NCBI GenBank assembly: GCA_009927275.1
Contig: RFNG01000118.1
Span: 1 to 33,824 of the forward strand
Direction of reading: 5' to 3'
From: Sphingobacteriia bacterium
GTDB lineage: Bacteria > Bacteroidota > Bacteroidia > B-17B0 > Aurantibacillaceae
DNA: 33,824 nucleotides
The notes below the pieces were generated by a model. It saw only the letters and a list, made by a program, of their open reading frames with translations, was not told the origin of the DNA and searched no databases. Both the position numbers and the translations under genes were made by a program. Positions within the stretch are counted from its first letter, which is position 1. Each line of letters opens with the position of its first letter. Positions 15,626 through 24,677 of the stretch are shown piece by piece.

Positions 15626-17044
15626 TTATATAAACTTACATTTTCTGCTGGCAAACAAACACATACGTAAAAGAATGATACCGTGTTTAAACCTCGATAT
15701 ATTGGTGCTTCCGTAGGTACGTTCTTTGTAGCGGATGGGAATTTCAACTATTTTTAAATTTAATTTATGAGCTCCAAAGAGTAAATCAAAATCACCAAAT
15801 GGATCAAAATCACCAAAATACTCACGGTTTTTAACCAATTTAAGGTAGTCGGATTTATACAGTACTTTTGTACCACATAGGGTGTCTTTAAAACGTTGCC
15901 CCAAAAGCCAAGTAAAGGCCCAGCTAAAAAAATGATTTCCCAAATAATTTAAAAAACGCATGGCGTCCTTATCCATGGGGTAAACCAAGCGCGTGCCATT
16001 AATAAAATCACCTTTACTATGTATTAAGGCGTAATAAAATTTAGGTAATTCTTCTGGAGGCACTGTTAAATCAGCATCTAAAATCATTAAAACCTTACCT
16101 TGAGCCAAGTCAAAACCTTTTCGTACGGCATCGGCTTTACCTTTTCCCGATTGCTGTGCCATTTGTATTTTAAAGTGCCCTGAATACGATTTTGTGATAT
16201 CTTGTATAGTTTGCCAGGTATTATCAGTACTATGTCCTTCTATAAAAATAAGTTCTTGTTCGGTTCCAAATTTGGGCATACGCTCAAGGGCTTTCGCGAT
16301 ATTGCCAGATTCGTTTCGGGCTGGTATAATGATGCTAACCGAGGTTTCAGGATATGAGGATGCTGGCTGTAATCGCGCAAAACTGTATAAATTCCAACAA
16401 AAAAAACGAAAGGGGGGTAGGTGTGCTAAATACCGATTTAGTAATCGTGAAACAACGGGAATAAAAAATGGAAATACCATACGTTTGGTATTTCTAAATA
16501 CTTCAAAACCTGAAACCTGAAGTAAATTATTTATATCGCGCGTGCTTAGCCAATTTTGAAGCGGTGTTTTAGTGCGAATGCCAATACGCTCGGACCATTT
16601 TAGTAAAGGTTCCCAAAGCGAATTATAAAACTGAACAATAATTTTGGTTTGTGAATGGCAGTGCGGCTTTAACGCTTCAAAAACCATTTGAATATCTTCT
16701 GTAAAACCAATTAGATTACTTAAAATAATTACATCGTATACTGAATTTAACTGTAACTGATGCGCATCTTGATGAATCCAAGTGATGTGTGAATTTGGAT
16801 ATTTTTCCTGGGCCCATTTTAACTGTTCAATACTTATATCTACCCCTGTTTTGTGTTTTGCAGGAAGGGCATGAATTAAATCTCCGGAGCCACATCCAAT
16901 TTCTAAAATTTTAAATTCAGGATGTGCAAAATAGTTGCAATACTGTATAATTTCATTCCAATAGTAACGCGTCAGTCTGCGAGGTTTTCGAAGCTGGGCT
17001 AAATGGTCAAAAAAGGATTGTATTTTAAGTGTTGACGGCTTCAA
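15626..17044 (-). CDS. Fused class I methyltransferase and GT2 (DPM1-like) glycosyltransferase
   Basis: The protein has 472 residues and two domains. The N-terminal half (about 1-190) is a class I SAM methyltransferase with motif I LEIGCGSGD (47-55), a VDIS acidic-loop region and QDAHQL. The C-terminal half (about 235-472) is a GT2 of the dolichol/polyprenyl-phosphate mannose synthase type: SVSIIIPARNE, the EGHSTDNT turn, KGKADAVRKGFDLA and the DxD-type motif LDADLT (Asp323, Asp325), then LCGTKVLYK and FGDFDLLFGA. No C-terminal membrane helices are evident, as in DPM1. The GT domain probably charges undecaprenyl phosphate with a sugar from a nucleotide donor. What the fused methyltransferase modifies is unknown. 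It overlaps the upstream methyltransferase by 20 bp. Confidence 0.9.
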   Translation of the reverse strand: MKPSTLKIQSFFDHLAQLRKPRRLTRYYWNEIIQYCNYFAHPEFKILEIGCGSGDLIHALPAKHKTGVDISIEQLKWAQEKYPNSHITWIHQDAHQLQLNSVYDVIILSNLIGFTEDIQMVFEALKPHCHSQTKIIVQFYNSLWEPLLKWSERIGIRTKTPLQNWLSTRDINNLLQVSGFEVFRNTKRMVFPFFIPVVSRLLNRYLAHLPPFRFFCWNLYSFARLQPASSYPETSVSIIIPARNESGNIAKALERMPKFGTEQELIFIEGHSTDNTWQTIQDITKSYSGHFKIQMAQQSGKGKADAVRKGFDLAQGKVLMILDADLTVPPEELPKFYYALIHSKGDFINGTRLVYPMDKDAMRFLNYLGNHFFSWAFTWLLGQRFKDTLCGTKVLYKSDYLKLVKNREYFGDFDPFGDFDLLFGAHKLNLKIVEIPIRYKERTYGSTNISRFKHGIILLRMCLFASRKCKFI

Positions 17045-17771
17045 GTTCTATTATATAAAATAATGCTAAATACTTGTGCAAAGGTGTTAATAAAAACTCA
17101 AGGAAACGTATTACAGGGAACATAAATGATGGTAAAAGTGCAGGCTTTGAAAGTCCACCGCTTATTAAATATCCAAGAGGACTGTAATAGTTTATTTTAG
17201 TTATTTTTAATTGCGGGCAAAATTCTGATAATCGTTTTTTTTCACGTATAAAATATATATAAGCCAAAGCCTGGTTGCTGTGTGAAAGAGGTCTTCCTGC
17301 TGCAATTTGCAAAGGGCCCTTTTCATCAAACGGTTCGTGATGAAAGCGTTTGTATATAAAACGTGAAAACCATGTATTGGCAGGTTCAATCATACAAAGT
17401 TTTCCGTGGACTTTTAAACACCGGTTGGCTTCATTTAAAAACAAACCCGGGTTTGGTATATGATGAAATACATTGAGCATTACAATACCTGCCAATGACC
17501 TGTTTTGAAATGGCAATTGTTGGGCGTCCAACTGAAAATCTAAATCGGGAAGCGTTAAAATATCACTCGTTTTTATTTCGGGATAATGGATTTTAAAAAA
17601 GCCACCCCCTGAACCAATTTCAAGCTTAATACCGGGGGGACAGTGCTTTAATGTTTGAGTAAAAATGGTATACGAATGGATGTACCAGCGTTTTAAAAAA
17701 GCTTTTGACACAATTTTCCGGGCATGGATTAACGTAGTTTCAGGTAAATCTAAGGGATGTTCAGATGCCAC
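17025..17771 (-). CDS. Class I SAM-dependent methyltransferase
   Basis: A methyltransferase type 11-like Rossmann domain shows motif I KLEIGSGGGFF, ILTLPDLDFQLDAQQLPF as the acidic loop and motif II region, and VMLNVFHHIPNPGLFLNEANRCLKVHGKLCMIEP. The C-terminus is hydrophobic (LIRFLEFLLTPLHKYLALFYII region) and could touch the membrane. The ORF track starts at 17843, overlapping fkbM by 83 bp. I prefer the GTG at 17771 (VASEHPLDLPETT), which leaves an 11 bp overlap; a TTG at 17789 is also possible. It lies between FkbM and the methyltransferase-GT2 fusion, so a sugar or lipid-linked glycan is a reasonable substrate guess. Confidence 0.85.
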   Translation of the reverse strand: MASEHPLDLPETTLIHARKIVSKAFLKRWYIHSYTIFTQTLKHCPPGIKLEIGSGGGFFKIHYPEIKTSDILTLPDLDFQLDAQQLPFQNRSLAGIVMLNVFHHIPNPGLFLNEANRCLKVHGKLCMIEPANTWFSRFIYKRFHHEPFDEKGPLQIAAGRPLSHSNQALAYIYFIREKKRLSEFCPQLKITKINYYSPLGYLISGGLSKPALLPSFMFPVIRFLEFLLTPLHKYLALFYIIELEAVNT

Positions 17772-18510
17772 GTGATTGGGGTATTGCAAGAATGTTAAAA
17801 TACATACTTTCGGGCAGATTTGAATATGATGGTACATGTTCAATTGTTAGAAAAACATGCGTTTTACCTTTAATAAGGTATATGCAATAATCTGCATCGT
17901 GTAATAATTTAAAAAACTGTTCGCACGTAGAGCCAGCGCTTTTAAGTCCATACGGCCAAAACTCAGAAATAATTACCGGTTTGTGTTTTGAATTTAGCAT
18001 AGCAGACATACCTAAAAGCACCTCTACTTCATAGCCTTGAACATCCATTTTTATAAGATCAATAGCATTTTCCCCTGACTCCTGCATCCACGTGTCTATA
18101 GATGTAGTGGGTACCAATACGGTTTGTGAGTGATCTTTAGAAGGATACATTCTATGATCCACATTAAGTAAATCTGAAATATACAATTGCCGCGGCTGGT
18201 TATCAGAACTTAAGGCCTTTGAAATCAATGTAATGTTTTTATAAGCCTGCGTATTGGAACGAAAACGTTTGCAGTTTTCATCATCGGGTTCAAATGCATA
18301 GATTTTTGATTTTGAACCTTTTCCTTTAGCTAGTAAACATGCAAAAAATCCAATATTGGCTCCAATATCTAAAATTACAAAACCCGGTTTTATATAGTGG
18401 TTTAACAGGTTAATAAGATTACGGTCAAGTATGCGTTTGTATGCAAAATAAAACCATTTATGCAAATTTGGATACCTTTTATAGAGCCATTGACCAAGCT
18501 TTAAAAGCAT
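17761..18510 (-). CDS. FkbM family methyltransferase
   Basis: The protein has 249 residues. SAM-binding motif I is VILDIGANIGFF (about 45-56), followed by IYAFEPDDENCKRF and the FkbM hallmark IDLIKMDVQGYEVEVLLGM, then PVIISEFWP. FkbM proteins O-methylate macrolides and, in many bacteria, sugars of surface glycans, so the glycosyltransferase neighbours favour a sugar substrate here. The gene begins 9 bp after the GT-C gene and overlaps the next methyltransferase. Confidence 0.9.
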   Translation of the reverse strand: MLLKLGQWLYKRYPNLHKWFYFAYKRILDRNLINLLNHYIKPGFVILDIGANIGFFACLLAKGKGSKSKIYAFEPDDENCKRFRSNTQAYKNITLISKALSSDNQPRQLYISDLLNVDHRMYPSKDHSQTVLVPTTSIDTWMQESGENAIDLIKMDVQGYEVEVLLGMSAMLNSKHKPVIISEFWPYGLKSAGSTCEQFFKLLHDADYCIYLIKGKTHVFLTIEHVPSYSNLPESMYFNILAIPQSRGI

Positions 18511-18519
18511 AATATATAA

Positions 18520-20217
18520 TCAGTATTGTATGGCATAAACATAACATTCTTCATACGCACCTGGATTTTCATTATCACTGTAACCTTCAATATGAATTAA
18601 CCGAAGGCGATTTGGGTATTTCAGGGCAATAGGCGCTATAATATTGTGAACCGTATTTATAAATCCCATACCTTGAACTTGTGGATTTATTCGCAAATGC
18701 GGTAATAACACATGCGTAACATTATTTTTTTTAAAATAGGCTAATGCACTGTCAGGATTTGATTGGTTAGATGCACTGTCTTTACAAACTACGCTGTAAA
18801 CTGGAAAAAAACGTTTTCCTTTTCCGTACACAAAACTCATGGGGGCTTTGCGGCTGGCTACAAGTGCTGTTTTGGGAAGTGAATCGGAGCACCATGTAGA
18901 GGCCTTTAAAAAGTTTTGCCAGTCGGGTGTATAGCCCTCATAAATATTACCCTTTAAATTTTGAATGACGATTGGTATATTGGTTTTGGTTTTAGTAAAT
19001 AAATCGTTTAGTCCAAGTATAAAAGATAATCCGAAACAGATTGTATAGAATATTTTAATTCCTGGTTTAGACCAAAACACAATTAAAACATAATAAATCA
19101 AAGCTAAAAAGGAGGGCATGCAAACCAGGGTAATGCGCGGTTGATCCCAGCGGGTTTGTAAAATTAAAAATGACAAAACAGCCTGAGCAATACCAAAAAG
19201 GCCCCATCCAAAAACCAACCACTGCTGTTTTCGCCAGGCATAAAATAAACCGGCGATTAAAAGTGAAGCAGTTAAAATGGTTAAAAACCAACTCCCATTT
19301 GAAAATATGCGTTCGCCCAAATCGTTAACATCTTCATTCCAGTTTTCATTTTTAAAATGCAATAACTGGTAAAACCGTTTGCTTAATGACAGGTTAGCAT
19401 TTTCTAAAAAGCGATTTATAAATCCATGAAAATCCTCTTGTCCTAAACTGGCATCGTAAGGATCTTTTTGTAATAAAATTTTACTTTGTCCTGCAAACTG
19501 GCTGGGCGCATTCCAAACCCATTTAACGGCTAGTTCGTATAACCCTTTAATCATCACATACGCGCCTAAAGCAAAAGCTGCGTTGCGGTATTGTTTGCGA
19601 ATACTATAGTAAAACAGCATGGCAGGAATTACTACAATTGCAGAACTTTTTAATGTGCTTAATAAAAACAAACTTAATCCCAGTAACAGCCAGCGCCACA
19701 CGGCTACGGGGTTTGATGTATTGTTCCATGTTTTGGTCCATGCATACAGCCATAAGGACTGAAGCATAAAATAGGCTGCTTCAGTAAAGGTCATACTAGA
19801 ATAATATGCAATTAAACTATTGGATAACTGAAAAATCAATACTGGAATTAAAACCAGAACGGGCACTCGTTTAGAAAGCGCCTTAAACAATAATCCAAAA
19901 GCCCCTAAATGGCAAGCTACAGAGCTTAATTTTATAAGTATTAATTTAAAACCAATTAGTTTTATACAAAGTGCTAAAAAGAGAGGGTACAGGGGAGCGT
20001 TCTGGGTGTAAAAATAGCTAGGAAACTCATTTACAAAGCGCCAACCACCTTCAAGGTATAGGGCATCATCATGGGCCTCGCTTATACGCGCATTAAAGTT
20101 AAGCAGGGCTATAATGATGCTTAACACTATTCCGCTGCGAAACCACAGGCGTTCACGTTTATAAAACCAGGTCTCGATGCGTTCTTGGTAATTTTGGGAA
20201 GGTGAGGTTGTTCGCAT
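18520..20217 (-). CDS. GT-C fold membrane glycosyltransferase (ArnT/PMT-like)
   Basis: The protein has 565 residues with about 10 or more hydrophobic segments. A first periplasmic loop follows helix 1 and holds acidic residues (SEAHDDALYLEGGWRF, Asp50-Asp51), the position of the catalytic acid pair in GT-C enzymes such as ArnT, PMT and PglB relatives. A soluble C-terminal portion of about 160 residues follows the last helix. GT-C enzymes use polyprenyl-phosphate-linked sugars and act on the periplasmic side of the inner membrane. Acceptor (protein, lipid or glycan) is not evident. The start overlaps the PorV2 stop (TAATG). The neighbouring DPM1-like GT2 domain could supply its donor. Confidence 0.82.
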   Translation of the reverse strand: MRTTSPSQNYQERIETWFYKRERLWFRSGIVLSIIIALLNFNARISEAHDDALYLEGGWRFVNEFPSYFYTQNAPLYPLFLALCIKLIGFKLILIKLSSVACHLGAFGLLFKALSKRVPVLVLIPVLIFQLSNSLIAYYSSMTFTEAAYFMLQSLWLYAWTKTWNNTSNPVAVWRWLLLGLSLFLLSTLKSSAIVVIPAMLFYYSIRKQYRNAAFALGAYVMIKGLYELAVKWVWNAPSQFAGQSKILLQKDPYDASLGQEDFHGFINRFLENANLSLSKRFYQLLHFKNENWNEDVNDLGERIFSNGSWFLTILTASLLIAGLFYAWRKQQWLVFGWGLFGIAQAVLSFLILQTRWDQPRITLVCMPSFLALIYYVLIVFWSKPGIKIFYTICFGLSFILGLNDLFTKTKTNIPIVIQNLKGNIYEGYTPDWQNFLKASTWCSDSLPKTALVASRKAPMSFVYGKGKRFFPVYSVVCKDSASNQSNPDSALAYFKKNNVTHVLLPHLRINPQVQGMGFINTVHNIIAPIALKYPNRLRLIHIEGYSDNENPGAYEECYVYAIQY

Positions 20218-21290
20218 TATGACTTAGAGTTCCAATTGTAAGTTAGTGAAAAAATATGCGATTTTAAACCGATACCTGTAGAACCTATGCCGCATAAAGC
20301 GTAGTCTAATTGCATTTTTTTAAACAGAAATCCCAAGCCTGTTGTCCAGTCTTGAGTCCATTCGCGGTAGGTACCACGCGTATTCCATACCTTTTGAAAT
20401 TGACCGGTGCCGAGCCTAAAAAACACCAATTGATTATATGCTAATTCTATGCCTGCGGAGGGGTCTACATTCCAAAAGTGCGATTGCATAATACTGTTGT
20501 GCATGCCGTCAAAACGATTAACGGCATTGCATTCGGCTTCAATGGTTAAAGCGGTTCCAATAGGTTTAATAAATGAAAAACCAATAATAAGTTTGGGGCT
20601 TGTTATTTCAAGTGTTTTTTGAGGAAGCATGTTACCAGTTTGTAACAATTGATTTTTTTGAGCATCATTTAAGGTGTAGCGCCAAGCATTAAAGGTACCG
20701 CTGAGGTCTCTTCCCATTATTCCAAAATTAACTCCACCTTTTGAAATTTGAATACCTGCATCTATGCCAAATCCCCAAGCGTTTGCAAAAGGTCCAATAA
20801 ATCGCCTTAAGGTTTTAAACGAAATGCCGTAACGTACGGGTGTTTTAAATGCAGCTTTACCGGCATATGTTGCAAGTATTGCATAATCAGCGCTGCTAAA
20901 TCGTGTAATGCGGTTATAGTCAATATTACCTTGTGCATCCATTAAATCAAGCGTATTGGGAATGTCATCGATGCCAAATCGCAAGATACTTACACCAAAT
21001 GCTGTAACGCTATCAAGTTTTTGCAGGTAACCGGCATAATCAAAATTGGCTAAATTGGCATAATACGACGCATGCATAAGCGCTGCGCCGAAATTAGTAT
21101 TGGTACAAGCTAAACCGGCCGGATTCCAATATGCAGCATCTAATCCGCGTGCTCCAGCATTTACAGCACCGCTTAAACTTAGTGCGCGCGCCGAAGTTCC
21201 TAAATCTAAAAATGCATTGCTATACTTTAACACTTGAGCATGTTGCATGTAAAAACAACATAAGATGATAAAACACCACTTGTACCGCAT
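20217..21290 (-). CDS. PorV/PorQ-family outer-membrane protein (PorV2-like)
   Basis: A signal peptide (MRYKWCFIILCCFYMQHAQ) precedes KYSNAFLDLGTSARALSLSGAV and AAYWNPAGLA. These are hallmarks of the PorV/PorQ family of FadL-like outer-membrane barrels. Repeated amphipathic strands follow and the C-terminus ends FSLTYNW, typical of a beta-barrel. PorV itself shuttles T9SS cargo to the attachment complex. The shorter relatives called PorV2 in annotation are common and their role is not settled. The ORF track starts at 21341, where an ATG directly abuts the queE stop (TAAATG). I prefer the ATG at 21290 because it places the signal peptide at the N-terminus. It is followed without gap by the GT-C gene. 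Confidence 0.85.
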   Translation of the reverse strand: MRYKWCFIILCCFYMQHAQVLKYSNAFLDLGTSARALSLSGAVNAGARGLDAAYWNPAGLACTNTNFGAALMHASYYANLANFDYAGYLQKLDSVTAFGVSILRFGIDDIPNTLDLMDAQGNIDYNRITRFSSADYAILATYAGKAAFKTPVRYGISFKTLRRFIGPFANAWGFGIDAGIQISKGGVNFGIMGRDLSGTFNAWRYTLNDAQKNQLLQTGNMLPQKTLEITSPKLIIGFSFIKPIGTALTIEAECNAVNRFDGMHNSIMQSHFWNVDPSAGIELAYNQLVFFRLGTGQFQKVWNTRGTYREWTQDWTTGLGFLFKKMQLDYALCGIGSTGIGLKSHIFSLTYNWNSKS

Positions 21291-21341
21291 TTGTATATTA
21301 ACGCCAAAGTCAAATAAATATTTCGGTACAATGGGTAGCAT

Positions 21342-21995
21342 TTAAGGAATATTCAAATATTTATGCGTTTGTAAACTGATTTTCCAAATCGGGTTGTGTT
21401 GCACAAATGAAATCACATCCATTTGTATTTCTTTTAATTTACTCCATTCGGGTTGCAGGTATAATTTACATTCAGATGAAACGCATTGAGCATGCTGTTT
21501 GGCCCATTCAAAATCGTTTTGATTGTGTATAATAACTTTAAGTTCATGGGCCTTTTTTAACATTTCGGGCAGTGGGGGTTTATTTTTTTTGGGTGAAACG
21601 CATATCCAGTCCCAATTACCATTTAAAGCATAGGCGCCTGAAGTTTCCAAATGTAGGGTATAGCCGCGTAATTTCAATTGACTTGTAAAGTAATTTAAAT
21701 TATACATTAAAGGCTCACCACCTGTTATTACTATACCTGTGTGTTTGGGAATGTTTACCTCCTCAATAAGTTTATCCACATCTACTAAGGGGTGCGTTGC
21801 TGCATTCCAGCTTTCTTTTACGTCACACCAATGGCATCCCACATCACAGCCTCCAATTCTAAAAAAATACGCGGCAGCACCTGTATGGTAGCCTTCGCCC
21901 TGTAGGCTATGAAAATGTTCCATTACAGGTAACACACGGCCGCTGTTAAAGGCCGCTGTATTTAATTTTGATAATTCAGGGTGGCTTTTAAACAC
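21342..21995 (-). CDS. queE: 7-carboxy-7-deazaguanine synthase QueE
   Basis: This is a radical SAM enzyme that converts 6-carboxytetrahydropterin to 7-carboxy-7-deazaguanine in queuosine/preQ0 synthesis. The 4Fe-4S/SAM motif CxxxCxxC is CDVGCHWC, preceded by the QueE signature MEHFHSLQGEG and IRIGG-type sequence, and followed by IVITGGEPL. ORF track coordinates start at a TTG (22001), but that TTG lies inside a perfect TAAATTTG promoter-like box. The GTG at 21995 (VFKSHPELSK) is more likely and gives the usual 20-25 residues before MEHFHSLQGEG. It is the first gene of the minus-strand unit containing PorV2 and the glycan genes. queC, queD and queF are not in the window. Confidence 0.92.
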   Translation of the reverse strand: MFKSHPELSKLNTAAFNSGRVLPVMEHFHSLQGEGYHTGAAAYFFRIGGCDVGCHWCDVKESWNAATHPLVDVDKLIEEVNIPKHTGIVITGGEPLMYNLNYFTSQLKLRGYTLHLETSGAYALNGNWDWICVSPKKNKPPLPEMLKKAHELKVIIHNQNDFEWAKQHAQCVSSECKLYLQPEWSKLKEIQMDVISFVQHNPIWKISLQTHKYLNIP

Positions 21996-21998
21996 ATA

Positions 21999-22006
21999 CA
22001 AATTTA
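21999..22006 (-). promoter_or_regulatory. -7 box (TAAATTTG) for the queE/PorV2/glycan unit
   Basis: Read on the minus strand, TAAATTTG matches TAnnTTTG exactly and ends three bases before the GTG start of queE. It overlaps the alternative TTG start, which argues against that start. No convincing -33 element is visible. Confidence 0.5.
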
Positions 22007-22065
22007 GGCTAATGTATTATAAAAACTATAGCAGATATAGAAAATGAATTAAGTACTTTTAGGGC

Positions 22066-23172
22066 ATGAATATCGGGATGGTTTGTTTTCCTACCTATGG
22101 CGGAAGCGGCGTGGTGGCCACAGAACTTGGAATGGCCTTGGCTCAAAAGGGTCATAAAGTACATTTTATGTCGTATTCTCAACCATTTAGGCTTAACCGA
22201 TTGTATGATAATTTGTTTTTTCATGAGTTTAATGTAAACGATTATCCGCTTTTTGATTACCAACCCTACGAAAGTGTTTTGGCCAGTAAAATTGTTGATG
22301 TTGCCGTGTATGAACATTTAGATGTGCTCCACGTTCATTATGCCATTCCGCATGCCTCGGTAGCATATACTGCGCAACAAATATTAAAATCTAAAAAAAT
22401 AAAATTACCTTACATTACTACATTACATGGTACCGATATCACTTTGGTAGGCCGTGACCCGGCATTTGAACCAGTAATTCGGTTTTCGTTAAATCAAAGC
22501 AATGCTATAACTGCTGTATCAGAAAGTTTAAAAAAAGACACATTAAAAACTTTTAAAATTGATAATGCCATTCAAGTAATTCCCAATTTTATAACATTAA
22601 GCGAATTTTTGCCCCAGCCCCAACTTAATAAATCCAAAGAATTGGTAATTGCACACATTAGCAATTTCAGAAAAGTTAAACGCATTGAAGATGTAATACA
22701 TGTTTTTAATCGGGTTAAAGATCAAATACCCTGCAGGCTTATTTTAGCAGGTGATGGGCCCGAAAAATCTGTTATGGAACGCTTGGTTCGCGATTTAAAT
22801 ATACAATCTCAAGTGCACTTTGTAGGTATGGTAGCCGATCCCAAATCGGTATTGCAGGCTGCTGATATTTTTTTACTACCCTCCGAAACGGAAAGTTTTG
22901 GGCTGTCAGCGTTAGAAGCCTTGGCTATGGGGGTGCCGGTAATCAGTTCTAATAGTGGCGGATTACCAGAAGTTAATAAACATGGTATTAGTGGTTGGCT
23001 ATATAATGTAGGCGATATCGAAGGAATGGCTTCCGGAATTTTAACCTTATGGGAATCGCCCAAAACATTAACAGCATTTAAAACCGGTGCAAAACAAACC
23101 GCTGCACAGTATGATATTTCTGTAGTGTTACCACAATACGAAGCCCTTTATAAGCAGATTATAAGCAAATGA
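22066..23172 (+). CDS. bshA: N-acetyl-alpha-D-glucosaminyl L-malate synthase BshA
   Basis: This 368-residue GT4 glycosyltransferase makes GlcNAc-malate from UDP-GlcNAc and L-malate, the first step of bacillithiol synthesis. It shows the BshA-specific N-terminus (IGMVCFPTYGGSGVVATELG) and DVLHVHYAIPHA, ITTLHGTDITLVG, then the GT4 donor-site segment LPSETESFGLSALEAL with the EX7E-type arrangement. The cytoplasmic product is a precursor of the low-molecular-weight thiol. bshB and bshC are not in the window. It is divergent from queE across about 70 bp, with a near-match box TACTTTTA at 22054-22061 four bases before the ATG, and overlaps apaG by four bases (ATGA). Confidence 0.95.
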   Translation: MNIGMVCFPTYGGSGVVATELGMALAQKGHKVHFMSYSQPFRLNRLYDNLFFHEFNVNDYPLFDYQPYESVLASKIVDVAVYEHLDVLHVHYAIPHASVAYTAQQILKSKKIKLPYITTLHGTDITLVGRDPAFEPVIRFSLNQSNAITAVSESLKKDTLKTFKIDNAIQVIPNFITLSEFLPQPQLNKSKELVIAHISNFRKVKRIEDVIHVFNRVKDQIPCRLILAGDGPEKSVMERLVRDLNIQSQVHFVGMVADPKSVLQAADIFLLPSETESFGLSALEALAMGVPVISSNSGGLPEVNKHGISGWLYNVGDIEGMASGILTLWESPKTLTAFKTGAKQTAAQYDISVVLPQYEALYKQIISK

Positions 23173-23555
23173 AATTAGCACGGCAAATTTCATCAATACA
23201 AGTTAGTGCCAAGGTAGAATACCTTTTTGCCCAAAGCATACCCGATCAGCACCAGTTTGTTTTTAAATATACCATATCCATATTTAATGGAAGTTTAGAA
23301 TACATTACCATTTGGTCACGTGAATGGACCATTACAGATGCGGTAGGTAAAACACTTTTTGTAAAGGGCGCCGGTATTGTGGGACAAACCCCGTGTATTG
23401 CTCCCGGAAGTACCCATACCTATTCAAGTTTTTGTAATTTTAGTACCGAATGGGGCAGAATGCGTGGATGTTACTGGGCAACTGATGCTTCAGGAGCATC
23501 TGTAAAAATTGATATTCCAGCATTTTTATTGCATTCCGTAGCATTACTTAACTAA
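23169..23555 (+). CDS. apaG: ApaG domain protein
   Basis: The protein has 128 residues, the normal length. It has the ApaG/fibronectin III-like fold motifs: YTISIFNGSLEYITIWSREWTITDA, GIVGQTPCIAPGSTHTYSSFC and a C-terminal MRGCYWATD. ApaG is linked genetically to Co2+/Mg2+ resistance in enterobacteria, but its molecular role is poorly defined. It starts in the bshA stop (ATGA) and its 3' end overlaps the convergent TPR gene by 12 bp. Confidence 0.9.
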   Translation: MKLARQISSIQVSAKVEYLFAQSIPDQHQFVFKYTISIFNGSLEYITIWSREWTITDAVGKTLFVKGAGIVGQTPCIAPGSTHTYSSFCNFSTEWGRMRGCYWATDASGASVKIDIPAFLLHSVALLN

Positions 23556-24623
23556 TCCTTGTGCTTGACAATACCGTTGAATGTATTTGTATGCAATATT
23601 ACTGCCCAATTGTTCGGCTTTTTCAAGATCCTCGCATGCTTCATGCGGTTGTTTTAATGCCAGTTTTATGGCTGCACGATTAACATAATGAGGCGCGTAA
23701 TTAAATTTTAATTTAATGGCATAGTCTAAATCTTTTAAGCCTTCTTTAAATTGCCCCATCTCTGCTTTTGCGGTGCCACGGTAATCGTAAATCACAGAAT
23801 TTTCAGGATTTTGCTGTGATGCAAGGTTTAAGTCGCTAATAGCAGAATTGAATTGTCCACACCGAATATACGATGCTGCACGCGAAATGCGCGCCTCTAT
23901 ATCCTGCGGATATTTACGTAAATACAAAGTCCAATCCAATGCGGCGCGCGCCGCATTTCCATATTCAAATAGCGCCTTGGCACGATTTTTTAAAATTGAA
24001 AAATTGGTGTCAGATTGCGCCATCAGTTTTAATGCTATATCATATTCTGTAACACATAAATCATATTGCATGCGCTCAAAACGAATCTCTGCTTTTAAAA
24101 TATGGCTGGGGATAAAATTAGAGTCTATGGTTTCGGCCATTTCACAATCCAGTAAAATATGATGTAAGTTTTTATTTTTTCGATTAAATAAGGCTCTGTA
24201 ATAATACACTTCAGCATCTTTAACATGTTCATTTTCAGCAATTTTACATGCTGAGTCAATTACAAGTAAACAACGTTTATATTCATTAAGATCGTACAAT
24301 AAAACTGCGGTATTTTTAATGCGATCGTAATCATCCGGTTTTAAAAATCCAATGGTATTCCATGTTTCAAGTGCTTTTTGAGGCTTTTGCATCATCTTAT
24401 ACAAACGGGCTTGCTGTTTAAGCGCCATAACTGATTCGGGATTTTTTTTTAAGTACCTGCGAAGTAGTCGATTTGCTGATTTAATATCGGCAGAATCTAA
24501 CAACCGACTTATTTTAATTACAGTGGATGATGACGAAATTGAATCGCTGGTTTGTGAATACACATACGATATAGATGTTAAAAACGCAATGCTATAAAAC
24601 ACATATTTTAATGCATGCAACAT
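23544..24623 (-). CDS. Secreted or periplasmic tetratricopeptide repeat protein
   Basis: The protein has 359 residues with a signal peptide-like N-terminus (MLHALKYVFYSIAFLTSISYVYSQ). From about residue 40 to the end it is built of TPR-type helical pairs, recognisable in segments such as PEDSVMALKQQARLYKM-like, ALFEYGNAARAALDWTLYLRKYP, AISDLNLASQQNPENSVIYDYRGTAKAEMGQFKEGLKDLDYAIKL and ACEDLEKAEQLG. TPR domains mediate protein interactions, and no catalytic domain is visible. It stands alone between convergent apaG and the divergent SPFH gene, so context does not suggest a partner. Confidence 0.85.
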   Translation of the reverse strand: MLHALKYVFYSIAFLTSISYVYSQTSDSISSSSTVIKISRLLDSADIKSANRLLRRYLKKNPESVMALKQQARLYKMMQKPQKALETWNTIGFLKPDDYDRIKNTAVLLYDLNEYKRCLLVIDSACKIAENEHVKDAEVYYYRALFNRKNKNLHHILLDCEMAETIDSNFIPSHILKAEIRFERMQYDLCVTEYDIALKLMAQSDTNFSILKNRAKALFEYGNAARAALDWTLYLRKYPQDIEARISRAASYIRCGQFNSAISDLNLASQQNPENSVIYDYRGTAKAEMGQFKEGLKDLDYAIKLKFNYAPHYVNRAAIKLALKQPHEACEDLEKAEQLGSNIAYKYIQRYCQAQGLVK

Positions 24624-24677
24624 GAAATTTAAACGGCTTTTTTAATACCTTTAACGAAATTAATTAATTCTTTGCAT

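Noticed and set aside
20217-21341. Assigning the barrel as PorV, the core T9SS cargo shuttle
   Set aside because: It is not next to porU or other T9SS core genes, and it looks more like the PorV2 group. Only family-level assignment is supported.
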